Positions 51,624-59,187 of a DNA stretch of 64,000 bases are shown one piece after another (the stretch's first letter is position 1; each line of letters starts with the position of its first letter). Below the pieces are notes generated by a model. The model did no database searches. It had not been told where the DNA came from and worked only from the letters and a program-made list of their open reading frames with translations. The stretch is from Firmicutes bacterium UBA5559 (GTDB lineage: Bacteria; Bacillota; Clostridia; Peptostreptococcales; Anaerovoracaceae): assembly GCA_002425705.1 (NCBI GenBank), contig DIMT01000027.1, positions 12,315 through 76,314 of the forward strand. Reading direction: 5' to 3'. The translations under genes were made by a program, and so were the position numbers.

Positions 51624-52605
51624 GATTTCTCCTCCCTTCCTTAATACGAGGGTCAATAATGGAATAGATGATATCTGCAATAAAATTGCCTGCGAATACA
51701 AAAGCCGTGCTGATGATTACCAGCCCGAGCAAGAGTGGTACATCCCCCCTCAGCCCCGCTTGAACCGTCGCTTGTCCTAAGCCAGGATAGGAAAAAACCT
51801 GCTCTGCTAAGACTGCACCACCAAACAGTTCACTAAAGGATGCAAATTGAAGAGATATGGCAGGGAGAGCGATGTTTCGGATTCCATGCCGCCAGACAAG
51901 AGCAAAGCCCTCTTCTCCCCTTGCCCGTGCAAAAATCACATAATCGCTGCTCAGCACATCCAGCAGCTTCTGCCGGGTGTGAAGAGCAATATTGGCCACT
52001 CCGATTACGCTTAGGGTCAAAGCGGGCAGTATCAGATGATAAATTCTGTCCCAAAGGGTGACATCTCCCTGAAGGACACCTGCTGGTACCCCCAATCCAA
52101 TGGGGAACCAGCCCAATCCCACCGAAAATACCATCAAGATCAGCAGCCCCAGCCAAAAAGTGGGGGTCGAAGCCATTATCAGGCAGTACAACTTGATTCC
52201 GCGATCCAACAAGGTTCCCTGGTTCATCCCTGCCAATATGCCCAGGATAAAGCCAAGGACACCGGAGAGGACCCAGGCTGCACCCATCAGAAAAGCTGAA
52301 GCGATGAAACGCTCCCCGATTACCTGCAAAACAGGTGCCCGGTATATGGAAGAGGTCCCAAAATCCCCCTGGATCAAATTGCTTCCCCACTTCAAAAATC
52401 GTGTAACCGGTGGTTGATCCAATCCCCAGTTTTCAGCAATCTGCTGTCTTTGTTCTTCAGAAACCCGAATCATGTCCGCCCCGATATAAGACTGGACCGG
52501 ATCGATGGGGGAAAGGGAAACCAAAACAAAGGAAAGAATGCTGACTGCAATCAGCAGGGTCAGCATCCTCAGACCTTTCTTTGCTAAATACTTCAGAGAA
52601 TTCAT
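51616..52605 (-). CDS. ABC transporter permease (NikB/DppB type)
   Basis: 329 residues from ATG 52605, whose TAATG overlaps the binding-protein stop. SPIDPVQSYIGADMIRVSEEQ and the EAA loop YVIFARARGEEGFALVWRHGIRN define the family. Six membrane helices. Confidence 0.9.
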   Translation of the reverse strand: MNSLKYLAKKGLRMLTLLIAVSILSFVLVSLSPIDPVQSYIGADMIRVSEEQRQQIAENWGLDQPPVTRFLKWGSNLIQGDFGTSSIYRAPVLQVIGERFIASAFLMGAAWVLSGVLGFILGILAGMNQGTLLDRGIKLYCLIMASTPTFWLGLLILMVFSVGLGWFPIGLGVPAGVLQGDVTLWDRIYHLILPALTLSVIGVANIALHTRQKLLDVLSSDYVIFARARGEEGFALVWRHGIRNIALPAISLQFASFSELFGGAVLAEQVFSYPGLGQATVQAGLRGDVPLLLGLVIISTAFVFAGNFIADIIYSIIDPRIKEGRRNHD

Positions 52606-54203
52606 TACTCTACCCGTTTCCATTCCTGAACATTGGCTGTAAGAGGCCAACCATGACCATGAGGTTCAATCCGATTCTGTCCTAAATCCAGCTTTTCAGA
52701 AACAAGATACACATGATCCAAATTGACAAGCCAGGACCAGACCACATCTCCCCTGGAGCTGAATCCGGATTCTCCATCCCATTGAGCCTTTTTCCAGTAG
52801 TCCAGGGCTTCTTCTTCCGTCGATGCTCTCAAGGCTGATTCCATGTATCCATCTGCCGTTGGGTTTTGGTAATAGGTCGTGTTGTAATATCCGGTACCTG
52901 CTGTAGAACTATGATACAGATTGTACATTTCCAGAGGGTCATGACTTCCCCATCCAAAAAGAACCGCGTCGGAGTACATCCGTGTTTCAATTTCATCCCA
53001 GCTCAGCCCCGCAAGATTAATTTTGATTCCAAGAGGTGCCATTTGATCGGAAACAGCCAGAGCCAGGGATTGACGGATACTGTCACCTGCAGGATAAACC
53101 AGAGTGAACTCTGCCTTGATTCCATCTTTCTCAAGAACTCCATCCTGGTCTTCATCCACCCAGCCTGCTTCTGCCAGAATTGATGCGGCTTCTTCGATCT
53201 GGCTGTCTTCAAATACCGTGTCTTCGTTCCACCAGGGCAGCCCGTCACAGACGGAATAGGCCTTGCTGCCATATCCGAATAAAATTCCGTCAACCAGAGT
53301 TTGCCGGTCCACAGCGATATCCATGGCTTTACGAATGGCTAAATCCGATGTGACGTCATTTCCCACTGGAATACCCTCCGCTGTAAACTGACCTGCTTTT
53401 GTGAAGGGAAAGGAGATTCCCCTGTTATCTACGGAAGACACTGCCAGGACTTTCATGCCCTTGACCTCTCGGGAAGCCAGTTGGGGAGCGATGGATACAA
53501 TGTCAGCCTGTCCGGATTTTGCCGCTGCGTAGGCAGCCTCTTCGCTCAGATACAGAAAAGTGAGCTTATTGAAATAGGGTTTCGCCCCATAATAGTTCTC
53601 ATTCGCTTCAACAATCAACTGCTGCCCCTTATCCCATTGAACAAATTTATATGGACCAGATCCAATGGGATTGGAAGCATAGTCTGCTCCGTGGGCATGG
53701 GCCGGTACAATACCCAAGGATGCTGCAATGCTGACAAAAGTTGACTGGGGCTTCTTAAGATTGATTTCAACCGTATATTCATCTATCGTCTTTACGGATT
53801 CCATGACGCTCAGGTCCACAACGGATCCACTGGAGGCAGCTGTTTCATAGGTATATACCACGTCCTCGCCGGTTAGAGGTTCTCCATCAGAGAACACTAC
53901 ATCGTCCCTTAAGTAAAAAGTCCAGGTTCGGCCATCCTGACTTACATGATAATCCTCCGCCAGATCCGCCACGATTTCTAAATCATTGTTTCTGGTCAGT
54001 AAAGTGCTTTGAAACAAAGGAGACCCATATCTTCCCCATCCAGTGGTGGGATCAAAGCCATCGTCCGGTTCTCCCCCCACTGCTAATATCAGTTCATCCG
54101 ACCGCCTTTCCCCCTGGCTATTTTCGGATCCACAGCCAATTAGAGAGAATATCAAGGTAAAGACCATCAATAAAACAAGTGCCTTCTTCATTCGGTTCGT
54201 CAT
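52605..54203 (-). CDS. Nickel/peptide-type substrate-binding lipoprotein
   Basis: 532 residues, family 5 solute-binding protein. Lipoprotein signal (LVLLMVFTLIFSLIGCGSEN). ILAVGGEPDDGFDPTTGWG and WTFYLRDDVVFSDGEPLTGEDVVYTY are family landmarks. The C-terminal RIEPHGHGWPLTANV is like nickel or metallophore binding members such as NikA. The substrate is likely nickel, cobalt or a metal complex rather than peptides, but this is inferred. Preceded by an RNA attenuator at 54234-54299; a ZIP metal transporter lies upstream. Confidence 0.88.
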   Translation of the reverse strand: MTNRMKKALVLLMVFTLIFSLIGCGSENSQGERRSDELILAVGGEPDDGFDPTTGWGRYGSPLFQSTLLTRNNDLEIVADLAEDYHVSQDGRTWTFYLRDDVVFSDGEPLTGEDVVYTYETAASSGSVVDLSVMESVKTIDEYTVEINLKKPQSTFVSIAASLGIVPAHAHGADYASNPIGSGPYKFVQWDKGQQLIVEANENYYGAKPYFNKLTFLYLSEEAAYAAAKSGQADIVSIAPQLASREVKGMKVLAVSSVDNRGISFPFTKAGQFTAEGIPVGNDVTSDLAIRKAMDIAVDRQTLVDGILFGYGSKAYSVCDGLPWWNEDTVFEDSQIEEAASILAEAGWVDEDQDGVLEKDGIKAEFTLVYPAGDSIRQSLALAVSDQMAPLGIKINLAGLSWDEIETRMYSDAVLFGWGSHDPLEMYNLYHSSTAGTGYYNTTYYQNPTADGYMESALRASTEEEALDYWKKAQWDGESGFSSRGDVVWSWLVNLDHVYLVSEKLDLGQNRIEPHGHGWPLTANVQEWKRVE

Positions 54204-54233
54204 TTAAATGTCCTCCAAGTTGTATTTAAGCAT

Positions 54234-54299
54234 AAAAAAACCACGAAAATATAGACCCGAAAGCTTCGGGCACTATAACCTTCATGGTTATCTTCATCC
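54234..54299 (-). promoter_or_regulatory. Unassigned transcription attenuator (possible riboswitch) before the nickel/peptide operon
   Basis: On the minus strand CCATGAAGGTTATAG (54287-54273) can pair with CTATATTTTCGTGG (54254-54241) around an inner CCCGAA-GCT-TTCGGG hairpin, followed at once by seven T: a terminator ending only 31 bases before the start codon. The alternative hairpin ATAACC-ATGAA-GGTTAT (54291-54275) uses the same bases, so the two are mutually exclusive. I see no match to the NiCo, cobalamin, c-di-GMP or other motifs that I know. Confidence 0.6.
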
Positions 54300-54383
54300 T
54301 GTATTATGATAAAGGTTTAACAGGCTTTTGTAAAGGCCAAATTTGGAAATACATTAAAATATTTTCAATTTGGCAAACAATTC

Positions 54384-55109
54384 TTAGTGAAAAGCAAAGA
54401 GCACCAGGGCAATGAGAATCCCCAGCGTAAAAGCCAGGTAGGAATGACGCCGGCCCTTTTGCTGACCCTCCGGAAGCAAGTGGGAAGCAGACAGATAGAT
54501 CAGTACCCCGGAAACGAATCCCAAACTGAGTCCTAAAGCCCCTTCGCTCAAACGGCTGATCAGGGGATATGCCAGAAAAGCTCCCACCGGCGTTGTCAGA
54601 GCCGCTACCAGGAAAGCAAAGAAAAAGGCTTTCTTCGGCTTGATTCCTCCGGCAATCAATACAGAAAAGGTGATGACTCCTTCTGCAAATTCGTGGGCCA
54701 CCAGACCGACTCCTGCCAGGATTCCGGTCATGGTATTGACATTGAAGGTCACCGAGTAGATAATTCCATCTATAAAGGAGTGGATGCCGATTCCTTCCAG
54801 GGCAGTGATCCCAAAGGCCAGCTCCTCATGATGGGTCCGGTGCTGAATCAGCTTGTTGCTGAAAAACATAAAGGCAAACCCGGTCAGAGCCGCCAGCCCA
54901 GCTCCATGATGAGAAGATTCCACCGCCTCCGGGAAAGCTGAAAGCAAGGGGGCTGCTATCAGGACTCCTGCTGCAAAGCACAGAAAGTAGTCTTTGTTCT
55001 TAATCGTCCATTCCTTATTTTTGTAAATGAAATAGATGCCGATGGTATTCACTACCATGGCAGTCAGGGCAAAAATGGCAATCCAGGAAAAGGTCGTCAA
55101 TGATGCCAT
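54384..55109 (-). CDS. ZIP-family metal transporter
   Basis: 241 residues, eight membrane helices. TM4 and TM5 carry IGIHSFIDGIIYS and AHEFAEGVITFS, the metal-binding ZIP motifs; a His-rich region HRTHHEE lies in the loop. Imports zinc, iron or other divalent metals. It lies upstream of the attenuator of the nickel/peptide operon on the same strand. Confidence 0.9.
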   Translation of the reverse strand: MASLTTFSWIAIFALTAMVVNTIGIYFIYKNKEWTIKNKDYFLCFAAGVLIAAPLLSAFPEAVESSHHGAGLAALTGFAFMFFSNKLIQHRTHHEELAFGITALEGIGIHSFIDGIIYSVTFNVNTMTGILAGVGLVAHEFAEGVITFSVLIAGGIKPKKAFFFAFLVAALTTPVGAFLAYPLISRLSEGALGLSLGFVSGVLIYLSASHLLPEGQQKGRRHSYLAFTLGILIALVLFAFH

Positions 55110-55179
55110 ACAGGTCTCCTTCCACTTTCAGGATGGATATAGTTTACACCTTTTCGCCGATTTCGACAAGTCCGCAGGC

Positions 55180-56409
55180 TTAAAATATAAGATTCAATCG
55201 AACAAGCCGGTCTTGAACCTCCTGAATGATTCTTTCTTCCTCCTCTGCAGAATCCGCTTCAAAGGTAACAGAAAAACGCAGATATTCGCCGGCATCGCTC
55301 CAGGGCACCACGGAAATTCCTCCCTCTTCAATCAAGAAACGAGCTGCCTCTTCGGCACCGTCAAAGGTAATATTGCCGGCGCCGACGGGAGCCTTTGTAT
55401 AGAGAAAAAAGGAGCCCTTCGGCTTTGCTGCCTGAAAACCTGCTTCCAGCAGGGCCGGGACCAGCAGATCAAAGCGTCTGGAATATTTTTCAGCAATCTG
55501 ATCAGTGATTTCCGGATGATCCAGGGCGTAGATGCCCGCCTTCTGGATAGCCCGGAACTGGCCGGAATCGGAATTGTCCTTTACGGTGCCATACGCCTTG
55601 ATCATTTTTTCATTTCCCGCAGCAAAGGCCAGCCTCCATCCGGTCATGTTAAAAGCCTTGGACAGGGAGTGGAGCTCGATGCCCACCTCCAGGGCTCCCG
55701 GTGTGGATAGGAAACTCAAGGGAGCTTCTCCGTCATAGGTCAGGTGGGCATAGGCCGAGTCAGCAATGACCAGGATGCCATTTTCTTTTGCAAAACCCAC
55801 TACCTTTTCATAAAACTCCCGGGTGGCTGTCTGTCCGGTTGGATTATTCGGATAATTGATATAGAGCAATTTGGCTTTCTTCAGGATATCCTCTGGAATC
55901 TGCCGGAAGTCCGGGTAAAAATTATTTTCCCGGGTCAAGGGAAGATCATAGACCTCTCCCCCCATATACCGGGTCCAGGTGGATAGGACCGGATAACCGG
56001 GCACTGTTGCCAGGGTAACGTCTCCCGGATTGATAAAGCAGGCCGGAAGCATGGCCAGGATCGGCTTGGATCCGATTCCATGAAGAATCTGGGTTTCCGG
56101 ATTGATGCCGGTGAAACCGTAAACTCTTTCCAGGTAGCGGGCGGTGGCCTGGTAAAACTCCGGGATGCCGTTATCCGCATAAAACCGATTTTCCGGTTTT
56201 CCCGCTTCTTCTGCCAGAATTTGGACAATATCCGAACCGGCTGGCTGATCCGGCTCTCCCACTCCCATATCGATCAGTTTTCTTTCCGGATTTTTTCTTC
56301 TGGCTTCCTCCTTGGCCTGCTTAATCATGGCAAACTTATAAATTTTCGTATCCTTGCCGAAGGACTGGCCTCCCAGACGCTCCGCGATTCTATCCGTAAC
56401 AAAATCCAT
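55180..56409 (-). CDS. dapL: LL-diaminopimelate aminotransferase DapL
   Basis: 409 residues, class I/II PLP aminotransferase. ILHGIGSKPILAMLPACFI and HSLSKAFNMTGWRLAFAAG (with the PLP Lys in SLSKAF) match DapL; length is as expected. It makes LL-diaminopimelate directly from tetrahydrodipicolinate in the lysine/cell-wall pathway. It is downstream of lysA in the TrmB-like operon. Confidence 0.85.
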   Translation of the reverse strand: MDFVTDRIAERLGGQSFGKDTKIYKFAMIKQAKEEARRKNPERKLIDMGVGEPDQPAGSDIVQILAEEAGKPENRFYADNGIPEFYQATARYLERVYGFTGINPETQILHGIGSKPILAMLPACFINPGDVTLATVPGYPVLSTWTRYMGGEVYDLPLTRENNFYPDFRQIPEDILKKAKLLYINYPNNPTGQTATREFYEKVVGFAKENGILVIADSAYAHLTYDGEAPLSFLSTPGALEVGIELHSLSKAFNMTGWRLAFAAGNEKMIKAYGTVKDNSDSGQFRAIQKAGIYALDHPEITDQIAEKYSRRFDLLVPALLEAGFQAAKPKGSFFLYTKAPVGAGNITFDGAEEAARFLIEEGGISVVPWSDAGEYLRFSVTFEADSAEEEERIIQEVQDRLVRLNLIF

Positions 56410-56414
56410 ACTCT

Positions 56415-57680
56415 TTATTCTCCTTTCCGTTCCATCCCCCCTGGAATATACAGCGTTGCAAAATAATCCTCCGGAGTTTCTGCTCTCCGGATCAGACGGA
56501 ATCCGCCGTCTGACTGAAGCAGAATCTCAGCTGACCGAAGCTTTCCGTTATAGTTGTACCCCATGGCATATCCGTGGGCACCGGTATCATGAATGATGAT
56601 TCGATTTCCGATTTCAATGGGGGGCAGCATCCGGTCCACGGCGAACTTGTCGTTGTTCTCACAAAGTCCGCCGGTTACATCCACTAATTCCGAATCTTCC
56701 GCTTCTTCTTTGCCAGCCACCGTGATGTGGTGATAGGAACCATACATGGCAGGCCTCATCAGGTTGGCAGCACAGGCATCCAGCCCTACATAGCGCTTGT
56801 GGGTATTTTTCTCATGAAGCACGGTAGAAACCAGACATCCGTAAGGACCCAGCACGTATCTTCCCAATTCGGTATAAATCGCCACATCTCCCAACCCAGC
56901 GGGTACCAGGATTTCTTCATAGGCTTTCCGAACTCCTTCCGCGATGGCTTCGATATCTGCTGGCTGCTGATCCGGCCGATAAGGGATGCCGATTCCTCCG
57001 GACAGGTTGATAAAGGAAACTTGAGCTCCCGTTTCTTCCTTCAGTTCCACAGCCGTGCGAAACAGAATTGCCGCCAGAGCCGGATAGTACTCATTGCCTG
57101 TCGTGTTGCTGGCTAAAAAAGCATGGAGGCCGAATCCCTTCACTCCTTTGCCCTTCAGGATCCGGAAGCCTTCTGTCAGTTGCTGGCGGGTGAAACCATA
57201 CTTGGCTTCTCCCGGGGTATCCATGATGGCGTTATTGATGGCAAAGTTACCTCCCGGATTGAACCGACAGCTGATGATATCCGGCAGACCGGCCACTTCC
57301 TCCAGAAAGTCGATGTGGGTAATGTCGTCCAGATTGATGACAGCACCCATTTTTCTAGCCATCCGGAAATCCTCTGCCGGTGTCACATTGGAAGAAAACA
57401 TGATTTCTTCACCGCAAAATCCCACGGCACCGGCCATCATCAGCTCGGTCAGGGAGGAACAATCGGCTCCGAAGCCCTCTTCCCGTAAAATTCTCAGGAT
57501 TTCAGGATTAGGAGTAGCTTTAACGGCAAAATATTCCTTAAACCCGGGATTCCAGGAAAAGGCCTCCTTCAGCTTCCGGGCGTTTTCCCGAATGCCCTTT
57601 TCATCATAGAGATGAAAGGGGGTTGGATACTGCTGGATGATTTCTTCCAATTTTTCTTTGGTGACAAAGGTTTTCTTCAT
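56415..57680 (-). CDS. lysA: Diaminopimelate decarboxylase LysA
   Basis: 421 residues, fold III PLP enzyme. The PLP Lys is in EYFAVKATPNPEILRIL; FINLSGGIGIPYRPDQQ and YTELGRYVLGPYGCLV hold phosphate and substrate contacts; the partner-active-site Cys is in TGGLCENNDKFAVD. It makes lysine from meso-diaminopimelate. It overlaps the regulator gene by four bases. Confidence 0.9.
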   Translation of the reverse strand: MKKTFVTKEKLEEIIQQYPTPFHLYDEKGIRENARKLKEAFSWNPGFKEYFAVKATPNPEILRILREEGFGADCSSLTELMMAGAVGFCGEEIMFSSNVTPAEDFRMARKMGAVINLDDITHIDFLEEVAGLPDIISCRFNPGGNFAINNAIMDTPGEAKYGFTRQQLTEGFRILKGKGVKGFGLHAFLASNTTGNEYYPALAAILFRTAVELKEETGAQVSFINLSGGIGIPYRPDQQPADIEAIAEGVRKAYEEILVPAGLGDVAIYTELGRYVLGPYGCLVSTVLHEKNTHKRYVGLDACAANLMRPAMYGSYHHITVAGKEEAEDSELVDVTGGLCENNDKFAVDRMLPPIEIGNRIIIHDTGAHGYAMGYNYNGKLRSAEILLQSDGGFRLIRRAETPEDYFATLYIPGGMERKGE

Positions 57681-58384
57681 ATGATCTTCTCCTTCTGGCT
57701 GGATGCTTCCAGCAACTTGATTTCATTTTTCAGGGAATCCTTGATCAGGTCGATCAGGTTCTTTTTCCTGGAATAGAGACAGGTGGAATCCTTTCCCCCA
57801 TCGATGTCTCCGGTTAATACGTAGGTGGAATCCACGATCAGGCGGATTTGTCCCGGTCTGGATTCCCTCTGGTATAGGATGGTTTCCGGCAAATCCGTTT
57901 CCTGGTCCGTGAGCAGAACTACCTTGAGCTCCTGTCTCCCTGCTGCCCGGAGTTCCTCTTCCAATTGCCGGATCACCGGTTGATCTCCGGCCAGATAGAT
58001 TCTCTCCCGGGCGCCTCCGATCATTTCCCTCATCTTATCCAGTATCAAATCGGCTCCCTTTATGGTGATATAGCCTTCCGGCTCCTCCCGCCTCCTGGGG
58101 GCAACAGTCAGAATCTGTTCTTTCAGTGCCTTCATCCTGCGGATATGATTGCTGCAAAATTGTTCCGGTGGAACAGGAATGTATTTGACTACATTGCCTT
58201 CCACCATATAGGCCGCCCCTTTATCCACCAGGGAAGCCAGTCCTGAATAGGCATTGGAACGGGATATGCCTGTCGCCTTGGCTGCTTCATAGCCGTTCTG
58301 CTCTCCTTCCTTCAAGAGCGTAATATAGAGTCCGGCTTCTTGCCGGGTCAAGCCGAAATTGGTCAGCATTTCAATCAATTCCAT
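57677..58384 (-). CDS. TrmB-family transcription regulator
   Basis: 235 residues. N-terminal winged helix (NFGLTRQEAGLYITLLKEGEQN, SRSNAYSGLASLVDKGA) and a C-terminal phospholipase-D-like TrmB sensor domain. First gene of the regulator-lysA-dapL operon, with a palindromic operator over its promoter; so it probably represses lysine synthesis genes in response to a ligand, perhaps lysine. The ligand is inferred. Confidence 0.85.
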   Translation of the reverse strand: MELIEMLTNFGLTRQEAGLYITLLKEGEQNGYEAAKATGISRSNAYSGLASLVDKGAAYMVEGNVVKYIPVPPEQFCSNHIRRMKALKEQILTVAPRRREEPEGYITIKGADLILDKMREMIGGARERIYLAGDQPVIRQLEEELRAAGRQELKVVLLTDQETDLPETILYQRESRPGQIRLIVDSTYVLTGDIDGGKDSTCLYSRKKNLIDLIKDSLKNEIKLLEASSQKEKII

Positions 58385-58420
58385 TCCATACCTCCTTAAG
58401 CCGCTTGATGCAGCATCGCC

Positions 58421-58472
58421 GTATAGTAGTACTATTTGGTACTACTATACCAGCAAGGTGCCAATCTGTCAA
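58421..58472 (-). promoter_or_regulatory. TrmB-like operator over a sigma-A promoter
   Basis: On the minus strand TTGACA (58472-58467) and TATAGT (58449-58444) are 17 bases apart. A perfect 12-base inverted repeat, GTATAGTAGTAC with GTACTACTATAC (58421-58432 and 58439-58450), covers the -10 box and start site. Confidence 0.8.
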
Positions 58473-58474
58473 TA

Positions 58475-58500
58475 AAAAAACTGCCGAATCGGCAGTTTTA
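58475..58500 (-). terminator. Terminator of the shikimate kinase gene
   Basis: AACTGCCGA and TCGGCAGTT form a stem followed on the minus strand by a T-run. It abuts the next promoter by only two bases. Confidence 0.8.
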
Positions 58501-58521
58501 AAGGATTTGAAATTGATATAC

Positions 58522-59037
58522 TCAGATGAATTGGTTCTCCAGAAGGAGTTCTTTGATCCGCTTCACCGAATCCCGCAGCTCCAGCCCATCTGTCTCAACA
58601 GTCAGGTGGGCATATTTTTCATAGAGGGGAACCCTTTCCCTGTAGAGATCCAAGAGGGTCTGTCCATCCTTAATGGTAATACCCCGTTCGTTCAGATCTC
58701 CAAGCCGCTTCTGAATCTCCCCATAGGGCAGCTTGATGTATAGAATTGTTCCGATAGCACCCAGATGTTCCATAGCCTCCCGGCCGTACACAACGCTGCC
58801 GCCGGTGGCAATCACTGTACGCTCTGCCTGGATGGAAGCATTGACCCGATTCTCGATACGGTCAAATCCCTGGATACCCTCCTCTTCAATAATCTGACTA
58901 AGACGACGTCCTTCCTGCTCCTGGATCAACAAGTCTGCATCCAAAAATCGGTATCCCAGAACCTTAGCCAGTACCACGCCAATGGTGCTCTTGCCGCATC
59001 CGGGCATACCGATCAGCACGATGTTGTTTTTCGTCAT
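58522..59037 (-). CDS. aroK: Shikimate kinase AroK
   Basis: 171 residues. Walker A GMPGCGKSTIG, substrate Asp in FLDADLLIQEQ, VIATGGSVVYG for shikimate binding, and lid Arg in LNERGITIKDG. It phosphorylates shikimate in aromatic amino acid synthesis. Stands alone with terminator. Confidence 0.92.
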   Translation of the reverse strand: MTKNNIVLIGMPGCGKSTIGVVLAKVLGYRFLDADLLIQEQEGRRLSQIIEEEGIQGFDRIENRVNASIQAERTVIATGGSVVYGREAMEHLGAIGTILYIKLPYGEIQKRLGDLNERGITIKDGQTLLDLYRERVPLYEKYAHLTVETDGLELRDSVKRIKELLLENQFI

Positions 59038-59187
59038 TTTATTCTTTCCCTTTCTATAATTGTTTCATTCAGTTTATCACGAACGGTACCGGGTTTCCCA
59101 GATTTTTTTTTGCTTTTTGACTCGCCGGGAGTATAATGGGGGTAACAACAACCATACGATGGTGCCCTTCTTCTGGAGGTGAATCCC

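Noticed and set aside
54234..54299. NiCo or cobalamin riboswitch before the nickel/peptide operon
   Set aside because: The conserved G-rich loops of NiCo and the B12-box are absent; only competing hairpins are visible.
54234..54299. Simple terminator of the ZIP gene
   Set aside because: Only 31 bases remain before the next start codon, too few for a promoter, so the hairpin must be inside the leader of the next operon.
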